Position numbers and translations under genes: made by a program. Positions 52,748-62,062 of a stretch of DNA of 64,000 nucleotides are shown here, piece after piece. This DNA is from Acidobacteriota bacterium (GTDB taxonomy: Bacteria; Acidobacteriota; Terriglobia; Terriglobales; Acidobacteriaceae): the NCBI GenBank assembly GCA_021792795.1, contig JAJYUB010000006.1, positions 1-64,000 of the forward strand, written 5' to 3'. The notes beneath the pieces were generated by a model, which worked only from the letters and a program-made list of their open reading frames with translations, had not been told where the DNA came from and made no database searches. Within the stretch, counting starts at the first letter, position 1. Every line of letters begins with the position of its first letter.

Positions 52748-54313
52748 TTATGTGGATTCACCGGAGGCATCGGCGGCGGGTTCGGCGAGCGGGTTCGCGA
52801 TGGAAGCACTGTTGGGATCGACCCAGCCGTCGCGGTCCGTCACTTCGGTCAGGGCCGCCAGCTTCTTCGCGGTCCATGACTGCAGGGCATCCTGACGATA
52901 GCGCCAGGCCCAATTCCCATCAGGCTGCGCCGGGGTGTTCATGCGCGCTTCGCCGTCCAGTTGCAGCACATCCTGCATGGGGAACAGGCAAAGCCGCGCG
53001 ACCGAAGCGGCCGCGCCGCGCATCATCGCCCACACAATACCGTCGTCGCCAGGATGAAGATAGGCTGCGATGGCCGCCCGTTCGGTTTCGTTGGTGTGGC
53101 GCCACCAGCCCAGGGTGGTGTTGTTGTCGTGCGTGCCGGTATAGATGACCATGTTTTCTTCGCAGCGGTGCGGCAAGTGCAGATGCGCGCCGCGGTCGCT
53201 GAAGCCGAATTGCATGACTCGCATCCCCGGCATGCCGAAACTCTTGCGCATTTGCTCCACCTCCGGCGTAATGACGCCGAGGTCTTCCGCAATCAGAGGC
53301 AGGTCGCCCAGTTCCTTGTAGAGACGAGAAAAAAGTTCAGTCCCGAGCGCCTTCATCCACGTGCCGCGAATCGCGGTTTGGTCCTCCGCGGGAATCGCCC
53401 AATAGGATTCGAAGCCGCGGAAATGGTCGAGCCGCAGCATGTCGCAGAGCGCCAGCGCGCGGCGAAAACGCGCCACCCACCAGTCGAAGTTGTTGCTGGC
53501 CAGCACGTCCCATCGATAGAGGGGATTGCCCCAGCGCTGCCCGGTCGGGCTGAAGTAATCCGGCGGAACGCCGGCAACATGGAGGGCGTTTTTCTGGTCG
53601 TCCAGCTCGAAGATGTCCGGATGCACCCAGACATCGGAGCTATCGTAGTTGACGAAGATGGCCATGTCGCCAATGAAACGGATCTTCCGCTCGCTACAGT
53701 AATTGCGCAGATGCATCCATTGTTCCTGAAAAAAGAATTGGATGACCTTCTGCACTCTCCGCTCGCGATCGCGGTCCGCGAAAAGACGCTCCATGGCCTC
53801 CGCCGCGCGATGAACGTATTCCGCCGGCCATGCCGACCAGGCGGCACCGGCGAACAGGGTCCGAAGCACGCTGAAGCTGGCATAGTCGTCCAGCCAGTAT
53901 TGGTTGTCGCGGCAGAAGTCCTCGAAGCGTTCTCTTATTTCCGCCTGCGCGCGGTCCAAAAAATTCGCTGCGGCCCGCTCCAGCAAGGGACGCTTGCACG
54001 CCGCTGTCTGCTCGAAGTCAACCGGACCTTCTGCGCTGGGCAGATTGGCCAGGCAATCGCCCGCAAGCCATCCTTGCTCAACCAGTGTTTCAATACTGAT
54101 GAACAAGGGATTGCCCGCGAACGCGGACAGCGCGGAATACGGAGAATTGCCGTAGCCAGTGGGACTGAGCGGCAACACCTGCCAATATTGCTGCTTGGCG
54201 GCCGCGAGGAAGTCCGCGAACGCGTAGGCCGCAGGCCCGAGATCGCCAATGCCGCCGCGGGAAGGCAGAGAAGACAAGTGTAGAAGGACGCCCGACGCGC
54301 GTTCGGTAAGCAT
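52748..54313 (-). CDS. malQ: 4-alpha-glucanotransferase
   Basis: 521 residues. A GH77 amylomaltase that transfers maltooligosaccharide units during maltose or glycogen use. Motifs: LHLSSLPSRGGIGDLG (about 11-26), SPTGYGNSPYSALSAFAGNP (about 50-69), nucleophile Asp in MLRLDHFRGFESYWAIP, acid Glu in IAEDLGVITPEV, and YTGTHDNNTTLGWW. ATG 54313 with GGAGAAGC upstream fits the family start. Monocistronic as far as seen; no glycogen genes nearby. Confidence 0.93.
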   Translation of the reverse strand: MLTERASGVLLHLSSLPSRGGIGDLGPAAYAFADFLAAAKQQYWQVLPLSPTGYGNSPYSALSAFAGNPLFISIETLVEQGWLAGDCLANLPSAEGPVDFEQTAACKRPLLERAAANFLDRAQAEIRERFEDFCRDNQYWLDDYASFSVLRTLFAGAAWSAWPAEYVHRAAEAMERLFADRDRERRVQKVIQFFFQEQWMHLRNYCSERKIRFIGDMAIFVNYDSSDVWVHPDIFELDDQKNALHVAGVPPDYFSPTGQRWGNPLYRWDVLASNNFDWWVARFRRALALCDMLRLDHFRGFESYWAIPAEDQTAIRGTWMKALGTELFSRLYKELGDLPLIAEDLGVITPEVEQMRKSFGMPGMRVMQFGFSDRGAHLHLPHRCEENMVIYTGTHDNNTTLGWWRHTNETERAAIAAYLHPGDDGIVWAMMRGAAASVARLCLFPMQDVLQLDGEARMNTPAQPDGNWAWRYRQDALQSWTAKKLAALTEVTDRDGWVDPNSASIANPLAEPAADASGEST

Positions 54314-54446
54314 GGCTTCTCCGTGTTTCGGCACCGAAAGGCCGCACTCCGCCTTGTCGAAAAACTCGCCTACCTTATAGGACGTATTCCTTGAGCAATC
54401 CACACCCTTCCTCCGCAAGAAATATGTTTCATGCGGAGGAAGGGGA

Positions 54447-56411
54447 CTACATGCCGGATTGGGTCCCTGTGAGCGCTTTCTTGTTGTAATGGATCAGGCC
54501 GTGCTCAATAAAGCGCTGCTCCAGCGAGCTGGCGAACACAGCGAACGCAGTCTCGCGCCGCTGCTGCACCAGCTTGTCGCGCGTTGTGTCCAGATTCTGC
54601 TGGATCTGGACCTCGGTGGGCGCCTGCTTATCCAGAAGCTTCAACACCACGCCGGTGCGCTCCGTATAGATCGGCCCGCTGATCTGTCCGGGCTGCAGCG
54701 TAAAGGCGACCGCGCCCTGTGTCGCCATGTCGCCAAGCTGGGGAACCTGGCCGGTGCTGTCCACCAGATCGCTGGTCAACACGGTCGCGCCGACTTCTTT
54801 GGCTGCCTTGTCCAAACCTTCTTCATGGGCCTTGATGGCAAGCTGCTGCGTGCGGCTATGCAACAGGGACGCGATTTGCCGGTCGCGAAAATCCTCCAGC
54901 AGGTGCGCCTTGTAGGCATCGAAGGTGGGGGCGTGCGCGGCAACGACGTTCAACACCGTATAGACTGCGTATCCTTCTCCGGTGGAGGCGCTTTGCGGGG
55001 CTGCGCCGGGCTTGGTTGCAAATGCGCCCTTCAGCAGTTGGGAGCCATCCGCCAGGCCGGGGACTACACCGCTCTGCTGCAGCAGATCGGTCGTGACCAC
55101 CTGCAGATGGTTCTGTTCCGCCATCTTTTGCAAGCCGACTTGCTGCGCTTGCGCCTGCAACTTGGCCGCATAATCCTGGGCTGCCTTCGCCTGCGCCTGC
55201 TGGGTCAGGTTCGCCAGAATCAAATCGTGGACTTCATCGACGGACTTCAAATGGGCCGGCTGTTTTTCTTCCACCTGCAGAATGTGAAAGCCGAATTGCG
55301 TGCGAATCACCGGGGACAGCTGACCCGGCTGCAACGAGAAAGCGGTCTGATCGAAGGCCGGCACGGTGGCCCCGTGTTGAATGAATCCGAGTTCCCCGCC
55401 CTGCGTTTTGCTGCCCGGATCGTCAGAATATTTTTTCGCGAGGTCGGCGAAATTGCCGCCAGCCTTCAACTGCTTCAGAATATCGTCCGCCTTCGCCTTG
55501 GCAGCCGCAACGGTTTGCGCGTTGGCGTTCGACGGAACCTTGATGAGGATATGCCGCACCCGCACTTGTTCCGGCACCTGGAACTGCTGATGATGGTCGT
55601 TGTAATACTGCTGCACGTCGGCGCCGCTGACTTGAGGCACTCCGCCGGGGACCTGGTTCAGCGCGAACGCTACGTACTGTACTTTGCGGGTCTCAGGAAT
55701 CGCAGTGGCATAGCGCGCGGCATTCTGCTGAAAGAAAGTTTTCAGTTCAGCGTCGGAAGGCGTAATTTGCTTGCGCAATTCGGCATCCGACAGCACGGCA
55801 TATTGAAACTTCACTTTGGTCGCCTGCTTCAGATATGCGTCGCGGACCGTGGCATTGGGCACCGTCAAACCGCCGGTGATGAACGCCTCCAGACGGTTGA
55901 TCAGTATCTCCTCTTTCAACTGCTGTTCAAACTCCGTGCGAGACATGTTGAAGTTGTTCTGCACAAAATCGTCATAGCGGTCTTCGCCGATAAATTTGCC
56001 GTCGGGAAATAGCGCGGGCGCAAACGGACCGTGCATCAGCTCGTTCTGCACGTCCGTATCGGTTACGCTCAAGCCCAGTCTCCCAGCTTCCTGCACCAGC
56101 ACCGCTCGCTGCACCAGGGCCTGGCCGGCGCGCTGCATCAAAAACGGCAATACGAAATCCGGATAGTGGTTCTGTTGCTGCATGCGCTGCGCGACTTGCT
56201 GCACTTCCGTCAGGTGCACGTCGGTCGAGGAACCGAGCATGCGTCCAAAAATACTGTCGCTATGCACAATGGCATACGTGTCGCCGGTGGAAGCAGCGTC
56301 CTGAAAGATGCCGGGAACAAGCGTAATCACCATCAGAATGGCGGTGATGGAGATGAGTGCAATAAAAATGCCCTTGACCAAGCGGCTGTCCTGCTGAAGA
56401 AAACGAATCAT
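54447..56411 (-). CDS. PpiD/SurA-like membrane-anchored peptidyl-prolyl isomerase
   Basis: 654 residues. An N-terminal membrane anchor (LVKGIFIALISITAILMVITL, about 11-31) places the rest in the periplasm. A SurA-type helical domain (about 60-270) precedes a parvulin domain (VRVRHILIKVP, LAKKYSDDPGSKTQGGELGF, FGFHILQVEEKQ, about 282-390) and a Gln/Ala-rich region. A second, partial parvulin-like segment lies near the end. PpiD/SurA proteins help fold outer-membrane proteins such as LptD. Initiates just after a minus-strand gap of 136 bases from the BON-domain gene. Confidence 0.88.
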   Translation of the reverse strand: MIRFLQQDSRLVKGIFIALISITAILMVITLVPGIFQDAASTGDTYAIVHSDSIFGRMLGSSTDVHLTEVQQVAQRMQQQNHYPDFVLPFLMQRAGQALVQRAVLVQEAGRLGLSVTDTDVQNELMHGPFAPALFPDGKFIGEDRYDDFVQNNFNMSRTEFEQQLKEEILINRLEAFITGGLTVPNATVRDAYLKQATKVKFQYAVLSDAELRKQITPSDAELKTFFQQNAARYATAIPETRKVQYVAFALNQVPGGVPQVSGADVQQYYNDHHQQFQVPEQVRVRHILIKVPSNANAQTVAAAKAKADDILKQLKAGGNFADLAKKYSDDPGSKTQGGELGFIQHGATVPAFDQTAFSLQPGQLSPVIRTQFGFHILQVEEKQPAHLKSVDEVHDLILANLTQQAQAKAAQDYAAKLQAQAQQVGLQKMAEQNHLQVVTTDLLQQSGVVPGLADGSQLLKGAFATKPGAAPQSASTGEGYAVYTVLNVVAAHAPTFDAYKAHLLEDFRDRQIASLLHSRTQQLAIKAHEEGLDKAAKEVGATVLTSDLVDSTGQVPQLGDMATQGAVAFTLQPGQISGPIYTERTGVVLKLLDKQAPTEVQIQQNLDTTRDKLVQQRRETAFAVFASSLEQRFIEHGLIHYNKKALTGTQSGM

Positions 56412-56547
56412 GTGCGGGCAACGACCTTACACCCGAGGCGGCGCCCCGGACGGGATTGACTCAGCCCCAAATTTCGCAAGGGACATCGTTGTTTCAGTAT
56501 AAATGGACGGCCGCTTCCACCGTGCGGGCCGCGCGGGGGAGGCTTGC

Positions 56548-57822
56548 TCAATACGGGTAGCCTCCCGGAGGACCGCCGGGGGGATAATATCCCGGTGGAG
56601 GCGCGATTGGGCCGGGTGGGGGCGGGTAGCCGGGAGCATAGTACCCGCGCGGCCTGCGACCGTAGGCTGCGGGAGGGACCTGGGAAGCGAGCATGCGAAT
56701 CTCCCCCACGGTGGGTTCGCGCACCGTCAACGGAGCGTTCAGATAAAAGGTGAGCACCGATTCAGAGGGAATGATGATTCTCGGGCCGGAGGACAGGGAC
56801 GAAATTCCCGCGCCACCCAGGCCGCCCAGCAGACCGCCCAACAGCGCCCCGGGACCGCGACCGAAAGCTCCGCCGACAAGTGCGCCCATGACTGCGCCGC
56901 CGCCAATGTTGGCCGCCGACTGGCCGCCTTTGCCCGGGCCGCCGCGCGCCCAGACGTAGCTGCTCATCTGATAATGCGTGTTGGCGACATTCAGGCCGGT
57001 CAATTGCAGCGCCAGTTGCGGACGCCCCTTGATATGCCCTGGGCCGCGCGCGTCGATCACCATCCCCATCACCTGCGCGCCGCGGGGAATCGCAATGGCT
57101 CCGTTCTGAAGCACGATGTCCTTCACCAGAATTCCGCTAAACGGAGTGTTGAGTTCCGTGTGGTGGGTGTCGATGGTCTGCATCATGATCACGTACATCG
57201 GCGTTCCGTTTGCCACCGTGACCATGACCGGCTGGGATTGCGTGTCGTAGACCGGCGGAGGCGATTGCGGAGATTGCGGAGATTGCGGCGACGAAGGAGA
57301 TTGCGGCGACATTCCATTCCGGTTCTGGCCGTAGCCCGGAGGCGGAGGCGGCGGACCCTGCTGGTTGCCGGGCTGCCCGCCATTCTGGCCGCCACCATTC
57401 TGGCCATTGAAACCGGGCGCGACGGCGGGTACGGTCCCGATCGTGATCTTGTCTTCCACGTTCTTGACGCCGGCAACCGACTTCACCATGTCCTCGGCCT
57501 GGGTCTTCAACTCCTGCGTGGGGACGGTGCCGGTCAAGGTCGCGGTGCCGTCATGCACCCAGATGCCTAAATCCAGCGGACGCAGGGTATTGGACGCCAT
57601 CAATTTGCTGTTGATGTCCTCGGCAATGGCGCTGTCGGCCCGCTGTCCGGCGGCTGGCTGGGTCACGGCTTGCGTTGAGGGAGGGGGTGGGGTGGTTTGC
57701 GCCGATGCCGCCACGCCAAACCAAACCACGCCCGACAGCACCGCACCGGCGGCGAGGCTGCGGCCCAGGCGCGCCATTCTGCGCCAAAGCAGGGGATGAA
57801 CGTTCAAATCCTCAATGGTCAC
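56548..57822 (-). CDS. BON-domain protein with glycine zipper and Pro/Gly-rich tail
   Basis: 424 residues. A signal-like N-terminus (AAGAVLSGVVWFGVAASAQ) leads to a BON domain (about 63-132, with SAIAEDINSKL and GVKNVEDKI). A Gln/Pro/Ser low-complexity stretch with repeated QSPQSP follows, then a beta-rich middle region, a glycine zipper (GALVGGAFGRGPGALLGGLL) and a tail of PPG/GYP repeats. BON domains bind phospholipids at the outer membrane, and glycine zippers insert in membranes; an envelope-stress role is inference. Confidence 0.75.
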   Translation of the reverse strand: MTIEDLNVHPLLWRRMARLGRSLAAGAVLSGVVWFGVAASAQTTPPPPSTQAVTQPAAGQRADSAIAEDINSKLMASNTLRPLDLGIWVHDGTATLTGTVPTQELKTQAEDMVKSVAGVKNVEDKITIGTVPAVAPGFNGQNGGGQNGGQPGNQQGPPPPPPGYGQNRNGMSPQSPSSPQSPQSPQSPPPVYDTQSQPVMVTVANGTPMYVIMMQTIDTHHTELNTPFSGILVKDIVLQNGAIAIPRGAQVMGMVIDARGPGHIKGRPQLALQLTGLNVANTHYQMSSYVWARGGPGKGGQSAANIGGGAVMGALVGGAFGRGPGALLGGLLGGLGGAGISSLSSGPRIIIPSESVLTFYLNAPLTVREPTVGEIRMLASQVPPAAYGRRPRGYYAPGYPPPPGPIAPPPGYYPPGGPPGGYPY

Positions 57823-57922
57823 GAAACTGTCCCTCTTGTTGAAAGATTTCTTCTTCTATGCAGACGTCCGCGCCGCCAAAAAGTTGCTGGAAAGTTGATG
57901 CTGCGAATTCAAGCTTGCTCTC

Positions 57923-58807
57923 TCAGGATGCGCCGGGCATAATTCCACGCGATCCAAGCCGTTCAAAGATTGCATCCCAGACCCCTCGGAGCATGTATTT
58001 TATTTTCACCCATCGATCCTGCTCAAACAGCAGCAGAGCGACGGTTCCCTTCCAAAAATCAGTCAGCTCGTATGCCGTCCATTCTCGATCCTTACCCCTG
58101 TAGCGCCTCAGCAGAACGATGCGATTCCGCGTGATGAAATACCGGCGCTGCGGATTGTGATTTGTCACAAAAATGTGGCGTCGGGCAAACACATGCGGCG
58201 TCATCTTTCCCAAAGTATGGTTGAGCACTACATTAGACTCCACGATCCGGTACCCGGTAGCTCTCATACGTAGGGCATACTCGGTATCCACGCCGTCTAT
58301 GAAAAGTTGGTCTTCAAATGGGCCGAGTTTCCGGTACGTCTCGCTCTTCATCAGCGCGCCGGAGGTCATATACATGAGCGGTTCCCCGTTCGAGCCTCGC
58401 GGAAAAGGCCACACCGCGCCAAGCTTAGCATCGCGATAGATGGGACACACGACGCCTATTCTCGTTGGGTCGCTCGACTCGACATACGCAGAAATCAGTC
58501 CGTCGATGTAGCCGTCCCCGATGTGGCTATCCTGATCGAACGTAACGATCCATTCGCAGCCCAGCGAGATCGCTCGTTGCACGCCGATATTCAGCGCCGT
58601 GGCGATCCCAAGGTTTCTTCTGTTGCGGATGACAGTGCATCCACCCCGCTGTTCCAGTTCGTCGATCACGGTTTGCGGGTTGCTACTGGGAGTGTTATCG
58701 ACGACAACAACATGGCCCACCTGCCCCGCCAGGATTTCAATATTCCGCAACAGCTCTCGCGACGGATTATAGGAAACAACGACCGCGCCGATCAGGGGAT
58801 TTCCCAT
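57923..58807 (-). CDS. GT2-family glycosyltransferase (rhamnosyltransferase-like)
   Basis: 294 residues. GT-A fold: VVVSYNPSRELLRNI at the start, VVVVDNTPS, and the metal-binding DQD in WIVTFDQDSHIG (about 92-103). MYMTSGALMKSETYRKLGPFEDQLFIDGVDTEYALR matches the rhamnosyltransferase (WbbL/RfbN) type, but the sugar is not proved. ATG 58807 is chosen at MGNPLIG; a longer start would overlap the methyltransferase stop. Last gene of the glycan cluster and less GC-rich than the region left of it. Confidence 0.85.
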   Translation of the reverse strand: MGNPLIGAVVVSYNPSRELLRNIEILAGQVGHVVVVDNTPSSNPQTVIDELEQRGGCTVIRNRRNLGIATALNIGVQRAISLGCEWIVTFDQDSHIGDGYIDGLISAYVESSDPTRIGVVCPIYRDAKLGAVWPFPRGSNGEPLMYMTSGALMKSETYRKLGPFEDQLFIDGVDTEYALRMRATGYRIVESNVVLNHTLGKMTPHVFARRHIFVTNHNPQRRYFITRNRIVLLRRYRGKDREWTAYELTDFWKGTVALLLFEQDRWVKIKYMLRGVWDAIFERLGSRGIMPGAS

Positions 58808-58832
58808 ATTGCGTATCCGATGGCAATTGTTG

Positions 58833-59567
58833 CTAAGACTTGCTGGCAAGGGTGATGATGTCGACTTCCTTCACGTCCTGGCGCACGATGGAAAATCCGA
58901 CTTCCCGAAGCAGCTGCGCTGCGGTTTCCGGGTCAAACACGTGATGATGCATGGCGCGAAACTCTACATTTCTTAGGCATCGTTCCTTAAATTGTTCCTG
59001 GGTTCCCGCTGGGGGATCGCGCGACAAATCGTGCAGGGCAAGGATTTCATCCAGATGGAAGAGGTCGGTCTCGGGTGTGTCATGTTTGAAATCGTCGCGC
59101 AGATGATCCAGAGAGGTCACCGGACGCCGCCAATCAAACGTAAAGTGACGATTGGGAAGGACCAGAAGCAGAAGCCCGCAGTCACAAATCACTCGTCTCC
59201 ATTCCAGCAGCGCCTTGATCGGATTTGCGAGATGCTCCAGGGAGTGGGACGAGAACACGCAATCGTAGGCCGCATCGTTTACCGGGAGTGCTGCGCCTTC
59301 GCAAACCAGAGTCTCTCTGAACCGCACTGCCTCGCTCTGCCACAGAGTGTGCGTCGAATAGTTAACATTGTCGATGCTTCTAAGACAAGAATAGATGGGC
59401 AGCGACCCCGCATCGCCGAAGAGATCGGTCGGACCGCCAACTTCGATCGCCCGCATCCCATTTAGGCGTTGTCGATAAGGTCTCGCGAAAAACTTAGCCT
59501 CAACGCGCCATATCAGGCGTCGACCCGAAGGGCCAACAATATTCCCGATCACTTTTCTAAAAGGCAT
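58833..59567 (-). CDS. SAM-dependent methyltransferase (Methyltransf_11-like)
   Basis: 244 residues. AIEVGGPTDLFG (about 40-51) stands in for the usual GxGxG SAM loop, and YDCVFSSHSLEHLANPIKAL is the conserved motif after it, with LLLLVLPNRHFTFD next. This type is common in surface-glycan clusters, where it may methylate a sugar. AGGAG eight bases before ATG 59567 fixes the start, 11 bases past the preceding gene. Confidence 0.8.
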   Translation of the reverse strand: MPFRKVIGNIVGPSGRRLIWRVEAKFFARPYRQRLNGMRAIEVGGPTDLFGDAGSLPIYSCLRSIDNVNYSTHTLWQSEAVRFRETLVCEGAALPVNDAAYDCVFSSHSLEHLANPIKALLEWRRVICDCGLLLLVLPNRHFTFDWRRPVTSLDHLRDDFKHDTPETDLFHLDEILALHDLSRDPPAGTQEQFKERCLRNVEFRAMHHHVFDPETAAQLLREVGFSIVRQDVKEVDIITLASKS

Positions 59568-59578
59568 GTCAGCTTCTC

Positions 59579-60691
59579 CTAAGTCTGAGACCGCGCAATC
59601 GGAGAACCGGAAGATCGTATGGCACTTAATGTCGCCTCTAGATAACGACGACCCCATTTCTGACACGGCTCCAGATGACAGCCCTCCGACCACTCGTTCC
59701 AGGCATTTACAAATATGATTTGGTCTCCGTCGGAGTTGATCGGTGCGCGTGCAATAACTTCGCGGAGCCAACGTTCGTATTGATCTGGAGTGGCATTTTT
59801 CAATCCGTGGATTTTCTTTTTCAACCGCGATGTATTGTCCCAGCTTGGACACACTCCCGGATACCTCAGGTAGCTGGGCAGTGGCCGAGCCAACGCGTTC
59901 TTTACAAGCTCACTGTAAGGATGGAAGCGGTGATTTGCAGCATTGGGAAAGAATCTTTGTATCGCCCTTGGCAGGAGACGGTGCCGCGTGAGACTGAACC
60001 TTGGCTGAAACTCGACCGCTGCGTCAAACCCGAGAGGAACAGGATCAGGAGAAATATCATCGAAGTTGCTTTCCACCCGGCATAGATGCAACTCCCCTAT
60101 GCCCAGCCTCCGAGCTTCTTCCCGCCATCTATCCGTGGTCTTGAGTGTGTTTGGAATGTTTTGCGACCGGTAGACCAGAAACGTTGGTTTGCCGCCCACG
60201 CGTATATATCTTGGATCATTAAAGACATGCGCCAGCCATCGAATGTGGTTCACGTCATCTTCGTCACTGTAGACCTGCTCCATCAGCAAATGCTTCTCGT
60301 TGCCGTCCCACACTCTTGTCCAATTCTCATTGGCCCAACAAAGGCAAAATGGAAAATCAGGAGTTCCCAACCGAAGAATCTCGTTGACCGGCCGCTCCAA
60401 CAAGCGCATACCGTTGAACCAGTAATGGTAATAGCAGAATCCGTAGATGCCGTATTCGGAAGCAAGCGCCGCCTGGGCTTCTCGCGCCTCGGGTAGGCGA
60501 AGGTCGTAAAAGCCTAGGTCCGCCGGTAAATGTGGCTGATAATGCCCGCGAAACCGCGGGCGCGCCTTGACTACATTGGTCCACTCCGTGAAGCCCTTGC
60601 CCCACCACTCGTCGTTATACGGCGTGGGATAGAACTGCGGCAGGTGGAATGCAATTGCACGAACCGGCGTCTCTTTTGGGGTCTGCATCAT
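59579..60691 (-). CDS. WbsX/GH99-like glycan-cluster protein
   Basis: 370 residues. AIAFHLPQFYPTPYNDEWWGKGFTEW (split here: AIAFHLPQFYP, then NDEWWGKGFTEW) and YYHYWFNGMRLLERP, CWANENWTRVWDG and NAWNEWSEGCHLEP are the hallmarks of WbsX-type proteins, with a TIM-barrel fold like GH99 mannosidases. They occur in O-antigen and rhamnan clusters and may be glycosyltransferases or endo-acting hydrolases. Start at the double Met (60691 or 60688). Sits between methyltransferase and GT9 genes. Confidence 0.85.
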   Translation of the reverse strand: MMQTPKETPVRAIAFHLPQFYPTPYNDEWWGKGFTEWTNVVKARPRFRGHYQPHLPADLGFYDLRLPEAREAQAALASEYGIYGFCYYHYWFNGMRLLERPVNEILRLGTPDFPFCLCWANENWTRVWDGNEKHLLMEQVYSDEDDVNHIRWLAHVFNDPRYIRVGGKPTFLVYRSQNIPNTLKTTDRWREEARRLGIGELHLCRVESNFDDISPDPVPLGFDAAVEFQPRFSLTRHRLLPRAIQRFFPNAANHRFHPYSELVKNALARPLPSYLRYPGVCPSWDNTSRLKKKIHGLKNATPDQYERWLREVIARAPINSDGDQIIFVNAWNEWSEGCHLEPCQKWGRRYLEATLSAIRSSGSPIARSQT

Positions 60692-60706
60692 GAACTATGG
60701 TCCTGT

Positions 60707-62062
60707 TTAGGTACTGGCCTGCGATACAAGCGAATTGGATTGGATGGGCATTAGTTTCTCTATTTCCTTGATTACTGTTTCTGTACTTACCCCCAAAATG
60801 CAGTGCGCCGTCGCACCTTCACACATGCTTCTGCATGGCGAGGCGGGAAACTCCGGCTGAACGACCGTAAATTTTGGGCCGACAGGCCGCACCCGCGATG
60901 GAGAGCTTTGACATTCTTCTTTAAGTGATGCCGGAACCAAGCTCACAATAATAGACGGTAAACCCAATCCCGCCGCAATGTGTCCTGGGCCCGAGTCGTT
61001 CCCAATAAAGAGGGATGCACGACTGAGGATCGCCATCGTTTCTTCCAAACTCGTCTTTCCTATGATCGAAAGCGCTGCGTTGCGTGTCAGCTTTTCAATG
61101 TCCGTTCCCATTTTCCGTTCAGATGGTGACCCGATAACTAAGCAGTTGACCGAGTATTTATTTCCGACAAACTCAACTATTTCAGAGTATCTTTCCAGTG
61201 GCCACCATCTGCGTGGGTGACTGGCCCCCGGCGCCATTACCGCGTATGGCAGGTCCGCGTTTATATGGAGTCTGTCGCATAACTCCTGGAAATCGACAGT
61301 TTGCGCAATTCTGGACAATGCCATGATGGGTCTTGCTGCCGCGGATGTTTCGTCGATAGATTTGACCAAACCAACAGCAGGAAGCAATCGGAGCTGTCGA
61401 ACAGCATCCGGAAGGCCATGCCCACCTTGGACCGCAATTGTCATCAGCTTCTTTGTTCCCGGAAAATCGTCCGTTATATTGAATTCCTCATCGGGGTCTT
61501 GGCCACAGCGAACTGGCGCGTTTGTCAGATAGGCCAGATAGGAGGAAAGGCAAGGATCTTTCCCCCAGCGTGGAAGCAGACAAATATCGTAGTCCTTTTC
61601 GTAAAGAGCACGTCTTGCATAACCGATCACGTTCCAAAGAAATTTGGATAGAGATAATGATGGTATTTTTGCGGGCCCTACATCAACACCATGTACCTGA
61701 GCTATGTACGGAACGGAACGCAAGAAAGGTGCGACCTGCGCCGCTACAGCGATCTCTATCTCCACCCCAGGGTCGGTATCGTGGATCATGTCCACCATAG
61801 GCAGCATCATTACAGTGTCGCCTACATGTTTGCTCAATCCTATTATGAGGACCCTTCTTATTGGGTTGTTCAGGGCTGCCTTGAACTCAGGGATAAGGCG
61901 GAGTTTTCTTAACACAGATGCATAAAAGGCGAATGCGGCCGGGCGCAGAAACACTTTCAGAGTGTATTCAATCAAGAACCCGATCCGCGATCTTATAGAC
62001 ACCATGCAATTGCCCCAAGCAGAATGTCGATGAAATAACAGGTTGGATGCAGATTTACTCAT
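60707..62062 (-). CDS. GT9-family glycosyltransferase (heptosyltransferase-like)
   Basis: 451 residues. GT-B fold: RRVLIIGLSKHVGDTVMMLP (about 69-88) is the acceptor-side motif, YAVMAPGASHPRRWWPLERY and FIGNDSGPGHIAAGLGLP the donor-side. Heptosyltransferases of LPS core have this layout; the sugar may differ here. ATG 62062 overlaps the flippase stop by 4 bases (ATGA), so the two are co-translated. The C-terminal Cys (PCRSMCEGATAHC) may bind metal. Confidence 0.85.
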   Translation of the reverse strand: MSKSASNLLFHRHSAWGNCMVSIRSRIGFLIEYTLKVFLRPAAFAFYASVLRKLRLIPEFKAALNNPIRRVLIIGLSKHVGDTVMMLPMVDMIHDTDPGVEIEIAVAAQVAPFLRSVPYIAQVHGVDVGPAKIPSLSLSKFLWNVIGYARRALYEKDYDICLLPRWGKDPCLSSYLAYLTNAPVRCGQDPDEEFNITDDFPGTKKLMTIAVQGGHGLPDAVRQLRLLPAVGLVKSIDETSAAARPIMALSRIAQTVDFQELCDRLHINADLPYAVMAPGASHPRRWWPLERYSEIVEFVGNKYSVNCLVIGSPSERKMGTDIEKLTRNAALSIIGKTSLEETMAILSRASLFIGNDSGPGHIAAGLGLPSIIVSLVPASLKEECQSSPSRVRPVGPKFTVVQPEFPASPCRSMCEGATAHCILGVSTETVIKEIEKLMPIQSNSLVSQAST